Shown: positions 7,869 through 20,359, numbered from the stretch's first letter. The stretch: DNA of 64,000 bases from Marinobacter sp. NP-4(2019) (GCF_003994855.1 NZ_CP034142.1:1736001-1800000), one strand, 5' to 3'. The notes: generated by a model not told the origin, from the letters alone. Program-made: numbers and translations.

Positions 7869-10082
7869 ATGACCCTGAATCGACGGGATTTCCTCAGGAT
7901 CAGCGCCGGAACGTCCGGCAGTCTCGTGTTTGCCCTTACCCTGCCGGGTTGTTCCGGTATTCAGACCGGTTTCAGAGAGGATGAGGGGGCCTGGAAACCG
8001 GACGCCTGGCTGGAACTGACCACCGACGACAAGGTGTACTTCACCCTCGCCCGGGTGGAAATGGGGCAGGGCACCTATACCGGATTGACCACCCTGATTG
8101 CGGAGGAACTGGAGGTCGACCCGGCAGCAATCACCCCCAAATTTGCGCCGGTCGCATCCGAGTACCGTAACCCCTTGTATAAACTCCAACTGACCGGCGG
8201 CAGTACCAGTATCGCCACCAGTTGGATGCCCCTACGACAAGCGGGTGCAGAAGCCCGGGAAATGCTGATTCTGGCCGCCGCACGGGTATGGGAAGTCGAT
8301 CATGCGGAGTGTACTGCTTTTGAGGGTCACGTTCGCCATCCCAACGGCGTGGACACTTTGCCTTACGGTAAGCTTGTCAGTCTGGCGTCTTCCGAAACCG
8401 TTCGTCATGACATCGCACTGAAACCCCAGAGTCAGTGGCGGTATATCGGCAAGGCGCGTGGCCGCCTGGATGCCAGGGCCAAATCCACGGGCACGGCTGA
8501 ATATGGCATTGATGTCGAATTGCCGGGGATGGTCTATGCGGTCGTGACCCGGCCACCCCGTTATGGCGCGAGGGTTCAGTCCTTCAACGCCAGTGACATC
8601 CAGGCCATGCCGGGTGTGCTGAAGGTGCTGGAAATCGAGCGTGGCGTGGCCATCGTGGCCGGCAAGTATTGGCAGGCCCGCAAGGCGCAGGAGAATCTAC
8701 AGGTAGAGTGGGATACCTCCGATGCACTGGGACTCTCCACTGACGATGTGTTTGCTCACTACCGCAAGGCTGCCGAAGACGATGCCGGTGAGCGGGAACG
8801 CAATGACGGGGATTTCGCCGATGCAGCGTCCGGGGCGGAGCGGGTCCTGGAAGCGAGTTATGAGCAGCCTTACCTGGCCCATGCTACCCTGGAGCCAATG
8901 AATGCGACGGCCTGGTATCGTGGTGACACCATGGAAGTCTGGGCGCCAACTCAGGCGCCGGATCTGGGGCGTATTGCCGCGGCTCGGGTAAGCGACCTGT
9001 CGCCTGACGATATCACCATCAACACCACCTTTCTGGGGGGTGGTTTCGGGCGGCGTCTGACCCAGGACTATATCGAGGAAGCAGCCGCTGTTGCCTACAG
9101 CCTGAAAAAGCCAGTCAAGCTTATCTGGTCCAGGGAGGAGGATACTCGCCATGACCTGTATCGTCCTGCCATGCTGCACCGTATGAAAGCCACGGTTTCC
9201 GAAGGCGAGGTCACCGGCTGGCACCATCAGGTCGTTGGACCACAAATCCTGGACTGGTATGTCCGCAACGCGGCGCCCGCGCAATATCCGTGGTCTCCGA
9301 AATTTCTGTACAACACCCTGGGCAAGGTGGGTCTGATGGCGGAAGGCATCGCCACACCGAAAGACATATCCGCCATCGAGGGTGCCATTGACTACCCCTA
9401 CAAGGTGGCAAACGTCGAAGTCCGTCACACCCATACCGACCCGGGCGTGCCTATTACCTGGTGGCGGTCCGTGGGGTATTCCCACAATGGTTTTGCGACT
9501 GAAACCTTCATGGATGAACTGGCCCATGAAACTGGCAAAGATCCCTATGAATTCCGTCGCGCCCTGATCGATCATCAACCCCGGCACCGTGCGGTGCTGG
9601 ACCGGGTGGCGGTCATGTCCGGCTGGAAAAACCGGGCACCTTCCGGGAGAGCGCGGGGCATAGCCCTGTTCCAGAGTTTTGGAACCTACGTGGCTCAGGT
9701 TGTCGAGGCCAGTATCGAGAATGACGGTATTCATGTTCACCGGGTCTGGTGTTCGGTGGACTGTGGGCAGGTGGTTAATCCGGGGATCGTCAGGGACCAG
9801 ATTGAGGGTGGGATCATCTTCGGCCTGACAGCAGCGCTTCACGGGGAAATTACATTGCAGGATGGCGAAGTTCAGCAAAGCAATTTCCACGATTACCCGT
9901 TGATGCGTAACTACGAATTGCCGGAGATAATCGTGGATATTGTGGACAGCGATGAGGCGCCTACAGGCGTGGGCGAGCCTGGGGTACCCCCGGTGATTCC
10001 GGCACTGGGTAATGCCCTGTTTGCCTTGACCGGTGAGCGACAGCGCAAGCTTCCGTTGAAAGCGACCACGTCATCCCTATAA
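7869..10082 (+). CDS. Molybdopterin-binding subunit of xanthine dehydrogenase family (IorB-type), Tat-exported
   Basis: A 737-residue large subunit of a molybdenum hydroxylase. The start at 7869 gives a twin-arginine signal (NRRDFLRI) followed by a hydrophobic stretch and LTLPGCSG, so export by Tat, possibly as a lipoprotein, is likely. An open frame 26 codons further upstream overlaps the 2Fe-2S gene and would bury this signal. Family features: VEMGQGTYTGLTTL near the N-terminus, an aldehyde-oxidase a/b hammerhead domain (~residues 205-300), GGGFGRR in the cofactor-binding region, and VGEPGVPPVIPAL near the C-terminus, where the catalytic Glu of the family lies in GEPG. It works with the 2Fe-2S protein just upstream. 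Substrate unknown; isoquinoline oxidoreductase is only a family label. Confidence 0.9.
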   Translation: MTLNRRDFLRISAGTSGSLVFALTLPGCSGIQTGFREDEGAWKPDAWLELTTDDKVYFTLARVEMGQGTYTGLTTLIAEELEVDPAAITPKFAPVASEYRNPLYKLQLTGGSTSIATSWMPLRQAGAEAREMLILAAARVWEVDHAECTAFEGHVRHPNGVDTLPYGKLVSLASSETVRHDIALKPQSQWRYIGKARGRLDARAKSTGTAEYGIDVELPGMVYAVVTRPPRYGARVQSFNASDIQAMPGVLKVLEIERGVAIVAGKYWQARKAQENLQVEWDTSDALGLSTDDVFAHYRKAAEDDAGERERNDGDFADAASGAERVLEASYEQPYLAHATLEPMNATAWYRGDTMEVWAPTQAPDLGRIAAARVSDLSPDDITINTTFLGGGFGRRLTQDYIEEAAAVAYSLKKPVKLIWSREEDTRHDLYRPAMLHRMKATVSEGEVTGWHHQVVGPQILDWYVRNAAPAQYPWSPKFLYNTLGKVGLMAEGIATPKDISAIEGAIDYPYKVANVEVRHTHTDPGVPITWWRSVGYSHNGFATETFMDELAHETGKDPYEFRRALIDHQPRHRAVLDRVAVMSGWKNRAPSGRARGIALFQSFGTYVAQVVEASIENDGIHVHRVWCSVDCGQVVNPGIVRDQIEGGIIFGLTAALHGEITLQDGEVQQSNFHDYPLMRNYELPEIIVDIVDSDEAPTGVGEPGVPPVIPALGNALFALTGERQRKLPLKATTSSL

Positions 10083-10130
10083 TGTCGGCGGATGTCGCTG
10101 CTGCGGCGACTGATATGATGGATATGGAGA

Positions 10131-10763
10131 GTGCCCTTGTTCGATGTAACCCGATACGCCCAGGCGGCTGAGTCCATTATTGACGCCGGGCGCTTTCTGT
10201 ATGGCCGTGGCTGGTCCCCTGCGACCAGCAGTAATTATTCCGCCCGCATTGATGCCGACCACATTGCCATCACGGTGTCCGGTCGCCATAAAGGGGAACT
10301 GGGAGCCGGCGATGTCATGGTGGTGGATCTGGACGGCCAAGCGGTCCAGAGTCAGTGTCGATCGTCTGCGGAAACCCGGTTGCACACCGTATTGTATGAA
10401 CTGTTTCCGGATGTCGGGGCAGTGCTCCATACCCATTCGGTGAACGCGACGGTGCTCAGCCGTATCCTGCCAGCGGAGCAGTCGCTGCAGTTACAGGGGT
10501 ATGAGCTGCAGAAGGCGTTCCCCGGCCACGACACCCACGAAGACACCCTGGTAGTGCCGGTGTTTGACAATACACAGGACATTCCGCAATTGGCCGAACG
10601 GACAAAACAATGGTTCCGGGACCATCCGGACCAGCCCGGTTACCTGATCCGGGGTCACGGTCTTTATACCTGGGGCAGGACCATGGCAGACTGCCTGAGG
10701 CACGTTGAAGCGTTTGAATTCCTGTTTGAGTGTGAACTTGCAACCATGAGGCTCCGTCCATGA
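10131..10763 (+). CDS. mtnB: Methylthioribulose-1-phosphate dehydratase
   Basis: About 210 residues of the class II aldolase fold. MtnB dehydrates 5-methylthioribulose 1-phosphate in the methionine salvage pathway. Signatures: GRGWSPATSSNYSARID, TVSGRHKGELG, SSAETRLHT, the zinc site HTHSVNATVL, GYELQKAF and IRGHGLYTWG. The start is uncertain: GTG at 10131 has GGAG only one base upstream, while TTG at 10137 has the same GGAG at a normal spacing of 7. Either is compatible with the family N-terminus. The stop overlaps the mtnD start by 4 bases, so mtnB-mtnD-mtnC are coupled. Confidence 0.92.
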   Translation: MPLFDVTRYAQAAESIIDAGRFLYGRGWSPATSSNYSARIDADHIAITVSGRHKGELGAGDVMVVDLDGQAVQSQCRSSAETRLHTVLYELFPDVGAVLHTHSVNATVLSRILPAEQSLQLQGYELQKAFPGHDTHEDTLVVPVFDNTQDIPQLAERTKQWFRDHPDQPGYLIRGHGLYTWGRTMADCLRHVEAFEFLFECELATMRLRP

Positions 10764-11317
10764 CTACCCTGAGTATTTTTAACCAGAACCAGCCTGAGCA
10801 ACCTCAGACCGTGACGGAAGACGCCGGCGAGATTCAGCGGTTACTTGCCGACAAGGGCATTCGGTTTGAGCAATGGCCAACCCGTGACCTGCCCGAGGAT
10901 GCCGATCAGGAGAGCATTCTGGAAGCCTATCAGGCGGAAGTGGCTGCCCTGAAACAGGAGTGCGGGTTCCAGACCGCCGATGTGATCAGTCTGAATCCGG
11001 ATAACCCCCAGAAAGACACACTGCGCCAGAAATTTCTCGACGAACACGTACACAGCGAAGACGAAGTCCGCTTTTTCGTGCGTGGTCAGGGGCTGTTCTA
11101 CCTGCATCTGGACGATCAGGTTTTCGCGGTACTCTGTCAGAAGAACGATCTGATCAGTGTGCCTGACGGTACCCGCCACTGGTTCGATATGGGGCCGGAA
11201 CCGAAGTTCACCTGTATCCGCCTGTTTTCCAATCCTGACGGCTGGGTGGCGAATTTCACCGGTGAAGACATCGCCAGCCGGCTGCCACGATACGAAAAAC
11301 TGGCTGGGGCGGCCTGA
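10760..11317 (+). CDS. mtnD: Acireductone dioxygenase
   Basis: A 185-residue cupin. MtnD oxidises acireductone to the keto acid precursor of methionine (Fe form) or an off-pathway product (Ni form). The metal site is the cupin motif HVHSEDEVRFFVRG (His, His, Glu), with the fourth ligand His in PDGTRHWFDMG. The N-terminal MTTLSIF and the LFSNPDGWVANFTG segment fit the family. It overlaps mtnB by 4 bases at its start and mtnC by 1 base at its end (TGATG), indicating translational coupling. mtnA and mtnP are not in the window. Confidence 0.95.
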   Translation: MTTLSIFNQNQPEQPQTVTEDAGEIQRLLADKGIRFEQWPTRDLPEDADQESILEAYQAEVAALKQECGFQTADVISLNPDNPQKDTLRQKFLDEHVHSEDEVRFFVRGQGLFYLHLDDQVFAVLCQKNDLISVPDGTRHWFDMGPEPKFTCIRLFSNPDGWVANFTGEDIASRLPRYEKLAGAA

Positions 11318-12009
11318 TGATCCGGGTGATACTCACTGACATCGAGGGCACCACCAGCTCCATTTCGTTTGTCCACGAGGTGCTGTTTCCCTATGCGGCG
11401 GAACACATCGCGGATTTTGTCCGTGAGGGAGAAGCGGATAATCCCGCCATCGCCGAACAGCTCGATGCGGTTGCGCAACGCTCGGGTGTTGATCGCAGTG
11501 ACATTGAGGGACTGATTGACGTTCTTCAGTCATGGATTCGCGACGACCGCAAGGAAACGCCCCTGAAGACTCTGCAGGGCATGCTCTGGGAGCAGGGCTA
11601 TCAGCAGGGCGCTTTTCATGGCCATATATACCCGGATGCGGCGGACTACCTCCAGCGCTGGCATGATCGGGGGCTCAGGCTGTTTGTCTATTCCTCAGGG
11701 TCCGTTAAGGCCCAGAAGCTGATTTTCGGGTTCAGCGAAGCAGGGGACTTCACGCCGTTCTTCTCCGGTTATTTCGATACCCGTGTCGGGGGAAAAAAGG
11801 AGGCCCAGTCCTATCGCAACATCCTGCAGCAACTGGGTGTTGAGCCGGAAACGGTGTTGTTTCTCTCCGACGTGGAGGCGGAACTGCAAGCTGCTGAGGA
11901 AGCCGGTATGCAGACTGCCTGGCTGGTCCGGGAAGGGGATCTCCCGGACACGGACCGGGTGGTCGCCCGGAATTTTGCCGAGGTGGATGACCTGCTCAGG
12001 AAGCGTTGA
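11317..12009 (+). CDS. mtnC: Acireductone synthase (enolase-phosphatase E1)
   Basis: A 230-residue HAD-superfamily enzyme. It enolises and dephosphorylates diketo-methylthiopentyl phosphate to acireductone, the substrate of MtnD. HAD motif I is LTDIEGTTSSISFVHEVLFP (nucleophile Asp8), motif II is FVYSSGSVKAQKL, the conserved Lys is in DTRVGGKKEAQSY, and motif III/IV is LFLSDVEAELQAAEEAG. It is the last of the overlapping mtnB-D-C genes. The next gene, a DUF3080 lipoprotein, follows after 54 bases. Confidence 0.95.
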   Translation: MIRVILTDIEGTTSSISFVHEVLFPYAAEHIADFVREGEADNPAIAEQLDAVAQRSGVDRSDIEGLIDVLQSWIRDDRKETPLKTLQGMLWEQGYQQGAFHGHIYPDAADYLQRWHDRGLRLFVYSSGSVKAQKLIFGFSEAGDFTPFFSGYFDTRVGGKKEAQSYRNILQQLGVEPETVLFLSDVEAELQAAEEAGMQTAWLVREGDLPDTDRVVARNFAEVDDLLRKR

Positions 12010-12063
12010 GGCGTTGGCGCTGGTGCGCAGGCTGTTCGTCCTGGTTCGGGAGGGCCCTGCGTT

Positions 12064-13110
12064 GTGATTTTGCGTCATCTCATGGCTATTTCCCTGACTC
12101 TGGTGATAGCTGGCTGCAACCCGTTCTCTGAAGCCCCATCGATGATGGATGAATACGTTGAGAGGGTTGCCCGGGTGCTTGATGGCGAGGTGTCGTTGTC
12201 GGAGTTGCCCGAGATCCACCTCATGCCACGCCGACGTGACCGCCGCCTGGACATGCCGGATCTGGAGCTGGGGATTCTGGACTTCCTGTCCCTGTATGGC
12301 TGTCAGTTGCAGTTCGTTGTCGGTGAGCGAAATTCAGTGATGGGGCGGGTCATGGACCCCCTGAATCGCCTTCGTTATGAGCTCCGCTTCATTGAAGCCG
12401 CTCGCGACTGCCTGCCGGAAATCGACCGTGAAAATCTCAGAGAAAGTGTTGAGCAGGCAATAGACAGCAAGCTCGAATCGTTGCCAATAGCCATCTGGAA
12501 CGCCACCTGGGCGACGGAAGAAATCGAGACGCTGTTCACCCTCTCCAAGGGGTATTTCCCCGTTGCTGCCGAAGGCAATCCGGTGTCGGACCTGTCAGCC
12601 GATATCAATCGCCTCAACTCAACGGTGCAGGCGCTTCTGGAAGGTCGACTCGACCAATCTCTGGAATATGTGGGCGAGGTGCATCAGCGCTGGCAGGCAG
12701 AATTCCGGGCAGGGCAGTTGCTGAACAGCGCGGGCTTGCTGATTGCCAGGCTGGATGACGCCACAGCCATTATCCGGTCACGGCTGGGGGAGCGTCCGCT
12801 GTGTCTTGACGGCAAGCCCAACAGCCAGTCCAAAATCGTCCAGAGTATGTTTTTCAGCGTGTACATCGAGACGGTTCAGCCGTACATGAGTGACGTGCGT
12901 CGTGCCCGGGAGGAGCTTATTCGTCCACTGGCGACACTCTCGGAAATACAGTCGGAGGTTCGAACGGAGTCGTTTCGGGGGTGGTCGAGCCAGTATCTGG
13001 CATCAGCCGGGGGCAACAGCCTTTGGCAGGATCTGGATCGGGCAATGGCCGAGCACACCACGAGTTGGCAGCAACTGCTGGAGCAGTGTGGCCTGCGCCC
13101 CGGTAGTTGA
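12064..13110 (+). CDS. DUF3080 family lipoprotein
   Basis: A 348-residue predicted lipoprotein. The signal ends in the lipobox VIAGC (Cys ~18), followed by NPFSEAP. Residues 20-340 match the DUF3080 family in style: LMPRRRDRRLDMPDLELGIL, LDFLSLYGCQLQFVVGERNS, RLRYELRFIEAARDCLP. The function of the family is unknown. The start is GTG at 12064 with GGGAGG about 11 bases upstream; ATG at 12082 would shorten the signal n-region and lose two basic residues. The 3' end is convergent with gspE, 8 bases away, and its stop codon lies in the loop of a 6-bp hairpin (13099-13115). Confidence 0.8.
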   Translation: MILRHLMAISLTLVIAGCNPFSEAPSMMDEYVERVARVLDGEVSLSELPEIHLMPRRRDRRLDMPDLELGILDFLSLYGCQLQFVVGERNSVMGRVMDPLNRLRYELRFIEAARDCLPEIDRENLRESVEQAIDSKLESLPIAIWNATWATEEIETLFTLSKGYFPVAAEGNPVSDLSADINRLNSTVQALLEGRLDQSLEYVGEVHQRWQAEFRAGQLLNSAGLLIARLDDATAIIRSRLGERPLCLDGKPNSQSKIVQSMFFSVYIETVQPYMSDVRRAREELIRPLATLSEIQSEVRTESFRGWSSQYLASAGGNSLWQDLDRAMAEHTTSWQQLLEQCGLRPGS

Positions 13111-13118
13111 CCGGGTGC

Positions 13119-14900
13119 TCAGCGCTGGCTTTCGGGAGTGACTCGCAGTATTTCTTCAATGGTGGTCTGACCGGCAGCCACTTTCTGCGCCCCGCTCAAT
13201 CTCAGGGATTTCATTCCGGTCTTGTAGGCGTCGAGCCGCAACTGCTCCAGTTCGCACTGATCGGTGATCTGGGCGCTCAGGTCGCCGGACAACTTGAGGA
13301 TTTCATAAACCCCGGCACGACCATAATAGCCGGTGTTACGGCATTCCAGGCAGCCGACCGGCTGGTAGACCTGTTCTGGCGTTGGGGCTTTCCACGGGCG
13401 TGTCAGGCTTTTCCATGCCTGGTTATCCACCGGACCCGAGGCCTTGCAGTGGGGGCACAGGGTGCGTGCCAGGCGTTGCGCCATTACCCCGAGAACCGTC
13501 GCTCGGATCAGGTAGGGTGGAATGCCCAGTTCCATCAGGCGCGTGATTGCACTGGGTGCGTCGTTGGTGTGCAGGGTCGAGAGCACAAGATGCCCCGTCA
13601 GCGCTGCCTGCACCGCCATTTCAGCTGTCTCGAGGTCACGGATCTCACCGATCATGATAATGTCCGGATCCTGGCGCAAAAGGGCGCGGACTCCGGATGC
13701 AAACGTCAGCTCGATGTTGGTCTGGACCTGCATCTGGTTGAAGGCCGGTTCCACCATCTCGATCGGGTCTTCAATGGTACAGATGTTCACCTCAGAGGAG
13801 GCCAGTTGTTTGAGGGTGGAGTACAACGTAGTGGTTTTGCCCGACCCTGTGGGGCCGGTGACCAGAACAATGCCGTGGGGGCGGTCTGTAATATCGTGCC
13901 AGCGTTCCCGGTCTTCCTTCGAGAACCCCAGCTGTTCGTAGGATTTAAGCAGTACCTCGGGATCGAAAATCCGCATCACCATTTTTTCGCCAAACGCCGT
14001 GGGCATGGTGGCCAGGCGTAACTCCACCTCGCTGTTGTCCGGCTTGCGGGTCTTGATGCGGCCGTCCTGGGGGCGACGTTTTTCCGCGACGTTGAGGCGC
14101 CCGAGGATTTTCAGCCGGCTGGTGACGGCCACGCCCACCTGATCCGGGAATTCATACACATTGTGCAGCACGCCGTCGATCCGGAAGCGCACCTGGGTAA
14201 CATTGCGCCTCGGCTCAATGTGAATGTCGGAGGCGCGCTGATCAAAGGCATACTGAAGCAGCCAGTCCACAATCTTGACCACGTGCTGATCATTGGCATC
14301 GGGATTTTCGCTCGCTCCCAGATCCAGCAGTTGTTCAAAATTCTGGTTACCGGCGGAGCCGCTTCCCTGGCGACCGCCGGCCTTGCTGACGGAATTCGCC
14401 AGTTGGTAGAACTCGACGGTGTAGCGGCGGATGTCCTCGGGGTTGGCCACAACCCGGTGAATGTCCTTCTGTACCGCCTGGCGCAGATTGTTTTCCCAAT
14501 CACTCTTGAAGGGCTCCGCACTGGCAATCAGCACTTCATCCGGCCTGATTTCGACGGCGAGAATGCCGTGGCGCTGGGCGAAGGCATAGGACATCACCCT
14601 GGCGATGGATGGGGTATCAATCTTCAGTGGATCGATATGGTACCAGGGCTGTCCCGCCCACTCCGCTAACCAACGGGTGAGGCGTTCAAGGTCCAGGGTA
14701 TGGCCAGAGTTCTGACTCTTGAGGCTGGCCTGCGCAACCAGTTCCAGGGGGTGCCGACGATCGGTATCCGTGCCCATATTGGCCTTCAGGATACGATCCG
14801 CGTCCTCCTGGGAAATCTCACCACTGGTGACCAGGGCCGTTGCCAGGTCACGGAGGGTGAGCGTGCTTCTGAGAGGGGCTGGTGCGCGAAGGTTACCCAT
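13119..14900 (-). CDS. GspE/PulE family secretion ATPase (orphan)
   Basis: A 593-residue type II/IV secretion ATPase. The N-terminal GspE-N-type region spans ~1-190. The ATPase core has Walker A GPTGSGKTTTLYS, Asp box ICTIEDPIEMVEP, Walker B PDIIMIGEIRDLETAEMA and His box LVLSTLHTNDAPSAITRL. A tetracysteine zinc motif follows (CPHCKASGPV ... CLECRNTGYYGRAG). This is the domain order of PilB/GspE/MshE assembly ATPases, which drive pseudopilus or pilus polymerisation from the cytoplasmic membrane. No partner genes (platform protein, pilins, secretin) lie nearby; the neighbours are housekeeping genes, so the machine it serves is unknown. Confidence 0.88.
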   Translation of the reverse strand: MGNLRAPAPLRSTLTLRDLATALVTSGEISQEDADRILKANMGTDTDRRHPLELVAQASLKSQNSGHTLDLERLTRWLAEWAGQPWYHIDPLKIDTPSIARVMSYAFAQRHGILAVEIRPDEVLIASAEPFKSDWENNLRQAVQKDIHRVVANPEDIRRYTVEFYQLANSVSKAGGRQGSGSAGNQNFEQLLDLGASENPDANDQHVVKIVDWLLQYAFDQRASDIHIEPRRNVTQVRFRIDGVLHNVYEFPDQVGVAVTSRLKILGRLNVAEKRRPQDGRIKTRKPDNSEVELRLATMPTAFGEKMVMRIFDPEVLLKSYEQLGFSKEDRERWHDITDRPHGIVLVTGPTGSGKTTTLYSTLKQLASSEVNICTIEDPIEMVEPAFNQMQVQTNIELTFASGVRALLRQDPDIIMIGEIRDLETAEMAVQAALTGHLVLSTLHTNDAPSAITRLMELGIPPYLIRATVLGVMAQRLARTLCPHCKASGPVDNQAWKSLTRPWKAPTPEQVYQPVGCLECRNTGYYGRAGVYEILKLSGDLSAQITDQCELEQLRLDAYKTGMKSLRLSGAQKVAAGQTTIEEILRVTPESQR

Positions 14901-14912
14901 AAGTGGTCCTGA

Positions 14913-15281
14913 TCATGCGCCCTGAGGCGGAATCGGCCGGTTCACCTTCAAATGTACCATGGCGACAGTGAACAGCAGGAATGTCAGGATGGTCAGGATC
15001 ACCGGGGCGGCAGCACCTTCGCTCAGCCAGGCGGATACCACGGCCTGGGTGAAGTAGAAAATCACCACGAAGGCCAGCCATATGTAGCCACGGTTATGGC
15101 CACGAAAAACAGGCACCGCGAACGCCAACAGGGGCAGCAGCTTCACCGAGAGCATCAGCGGGACCGACACGCCCTCGACCTGCGAAGGGTAGAATGTGCT
15201 AATCAGGAGTGTCGCCAGCACCCCGATGTACAGGGCGATGGTCAATCTGGCGGTTACGCGTGCTTTCGGGTTGTGGAGCAT
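14913..15281 (-). CDS. DUF2069 membrane protein
   Basis: A 122-residue integral membrane protein with four likely helices (about residues 12-30, 42-58, 63-83 and 90-110) and the family string GYIWLAFVVIFYFTQAVV. DUF2069 proteins have no known function. In Pseudomonas a homologue sits beside wrbA, an ArsC-like gene and a thioredoxin gene, the same set found here, so the cluster is conserved. It lies 44 bases downstream of wrbA and 12 bases upstream of gspE on the same strand; the three may share a transcript. Confidence 0.85.
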   Translation of the reverse strand: MLHNPKARVTARLTIALYIGVLATLLISTFYPSQVEGVSVPLMLSVKLLPLLAFAVPVFRGHNRGYIWLAFVVIFYFTQAVVSAWLSEGAAAPVILTILTFLLFTVAMVHLKVNRPIPPQGA

Positions 15282-15325
15282 GGATGCTTTCCGTCAATAA
15301 TCGGGTCAATGGTTTGAATTCAGGC

Positions 15326-15928
15326 TTAGCCGAGTTTCAGGGCCAGGGTGCCCAGCCGTTCACCAAAGCTTTGGCAAACCGTTTTCTCGTGGCTGGTCAG
15401 TGGTTGCTGCTCGCCGGTGCCGGCCCAGTGAGAAGGGCCGTAGGGCGTCCCGCCGGATGAGGTTTCATTCAGCGCAGACTCAGAATAGGGCACGCCACAC
15501 AGCACCATGCCATGGTGCAATAGTGGCAGCATCATGCTGAGCAAGGTGGCTTCCTGGCCGCCGTGGAGGCTACCGGTGGAGGTAAAGGCCCCGGCTGGCT
15601 TGCCGGACAGGGTGCCGTTCAGCCAAAGATCCCCGGTGTTGTCCAGGAAATGCTTGAGCGGCGCCGCCATATTGCCAAAACGGGTCGGGCTGCCAATGGC
15701 CAGGCCGGCGCAGCCACTGAGGTCGTCCTTGCTGGCGTATGGAGCACCACTGTCGGGAACCGGCGCCAGCGATGACTCGGTATCCGGAGAAACCGGTGGT
15801 ACCGTGCGAATGCGAGCTTCCACACCGTTCACCCGCGATACACCGCGGCCAATCTGGGTGGCCATCTCGGCGGTCTGTCCGGTGCGACTGTAGTAGAGTA
15901 CCAGTACGTAAGGCTTGGCAGGCGACAT
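15326..15928 (-). CDS. wrbA: NAD(P)H:quinone oxidoreductase / flavodoxin-like protein WrbA
   Basis: A 200-residue flavodoxin-like protein. WrbA-type enzymes reduce quinones by two electrons, using FMN. The phosphate-binding loop is YYSRTGQTAEMA, and the family signature follows in GLAIGSPTRFGNMAAPLKHF with AFTSTGSLHGGQEATLLSM. The start at 15928 is chosen because the family begins with MSPAKPYVLV and has a GGGGA site upstream; an open frame continues 19 codons further but runs into the ArsC-like gene. Thirteen bases separate it from that gene, so they are likely cotranscribed. Confidence 0.92.
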   Translation of the reverse strand: MSPAKPYVLVLYYSRTGQTAEMATQIGRGVSRVNGVEARIRTVPPVSPDTESSLAPVPDSGAPYASKDDLSGCAGLAIGSPTRFGNMAAPLKHFLDNTGDLWLNGTLSGKPAGAFTSTGSLHGGQEATLLSMMLPLLHHGMVLCGVPYSESALNETSSGGTPYGPSHWAGTGEQQPLTSHEKTVCQSFGERLGTLALKLG

Positions 15929-15941
15929 CAACAGGTCCCCA

Positions 15942-16295
15942 TCAGAGAATGGCCAGTACGTTTTCCGGCGGGCGACCCAGGGCAACCTTATCGCCGCGGA
16001 TCACGATCGGCCGTTCAATCAGTTTGGGGTTGGTCACCATGGCACGGACCAGCGCATCACGATCCAGTTCCGGGCTATCCAGGCCAAGTTCCCTGTACTC
16101 TTTTTCCTTGGTGCGCATCAACTGCCGGGGTTCATAACCAAGCACATCGAGGATGTGTATGAGTTCCTGCTCTGTCGGTGGGGTTTCAAGGTAGCGTATA
16201 ATCTCCGGCTCGATACCGCGATCGGTAAGCAGTTCAAGGGTTTGTCTGGATTTTGAACAGCGGGGGTTGTGGAAAATACGGGTCGGTTCTGTCAT
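15942..16295 (-). CDS. ArsC/YfgD-like thioredoxin-fold reductase
   Basis: A 117-residue ArsC-family protein. The active-site motif is HNPRCSKSRQTL with one catalytic Cys near residue 13, and the C-terminal half shows NPKLIERPIVIRGDKVALGRPPE. It is closer to E. coli YfgD than to plasmid ArsC, so arsenate reduction should not be assumed; YfgD-type proteins sit in general redox contexts. It starts divergently from the thioredoxin-like lipoprotein gene, with a 69-base shared promoter region, and runs into wrbA. Confidence 0.88.
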   Translation of the reverse strand: MTEPTRIFHNPRCSKSRQTLELLTDRGIEPEIIRYLETPPTEQELIHILDVLGYEPRQLMRTKEKEYRELGLDSPELDRDALVRAMVTNPKLIERPIVIRGDKVALGRPPENVLAIL

Positions 16296-16364
16296 CTTCT
16301 GGCCTGAGTTTTAAATGGCTTTCCTGAATTTCGGATGCCCCGTAGTCTAACAGGAGGACTCCCT

Positions 16365-16832
16365 GTGCAGTACCCTGCAAGGTCCCGTTATCGAACTCTC
16401 TTATCACCCCTGGTCGTGGTGACCTGTTTGTTGACGCTGTCTGGTTGTGAAAAGGTGGCGTTCGAGCAGGCACAGGGCGAGCCTGTGGAATGGGACAGCC
16501 TCCGGGGGCAGTGGGTTCTGGTGAACTATTGGGCCGAGTGGTGCAAGCCGTGCCTGGAAGAAATTCCCGAACTCAACAAGCTGGATCGCAGTAGCCGCAT
16601 TACCGTGCTGGGCGTGAACTTTGACGACATCAAGGGCCAGGCGCTGGTCGACCTGGGCGAATCCATGGGCATCCGCTATACCATGCTGGCGGAAGACCCG
16701 GGCCCGGAATTTGGCTGGAAAACCCCGGTAGGGTTGCCCGCTACCTTTGTCGTGAACCCTGAGGGTGAACTACTCGAGACCCGCTTCGGCCCCCAAACAG
16801 AAGCAGACATTCGAGAACTGACGGGCGGCTGA
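16365..16832 (+). CDS. TlpA-like thioredoxin-fold lipoprotein
   Basis: About 155 residues. The N-terminal signal ends in lipobox LSGC (CEKVAF), followed by a thioredoxin fold with the redox motif WAEWCKPCLEEIPEL (CKPC) and the cis-Pro region GLPATFVVNPEGE. Probably a membrane-anchored periplasmic thiol oxidoreductase, as in the TlpA/ResA group. The start is set at GTG 16365, which has AGGAGG 7 bases upstream; ATG 16335 lies before this ribosome site and would give an unusually long n-region. The dnaE start follows 44 bases after the stop. Confidence 0.85.
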   Translation: MQYPARSRYRTLLSPLVVVTCLLTLSGCEKVAFEQAQGEPVEWDSLRGQWVLVNYWAEWCKPCLEEIPELNKLDRSSRITVLGVNFDDIKGQALVDLGESMGIRYTMLAEDPGPEFGWKTPVGLPATFVVNPEGELLETRFGPQTEADIRELTGG

Positions 16833-16876
16833 TGCCGATCGCAACTGGAATTCAACAGCAGGAATAGCCTGACGTT

Positions 16877-20359
<3,483 letters not shown>

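Noticed and set aside
8697..9890. Open frame of 397 codons antisense to the molybdenum subunit gene
   Set aside because: Lies wholly inside a well-supported gene; no domain or ribosome site; composition fits an antisense shadow.
15942..16295. Arsenate resistance gene (arsC in the strict sense)
   Set aside because: Only the shared family motif is present. No arsB or arsR lies nearby, and the sequence is closer to YfgD-type proteins.
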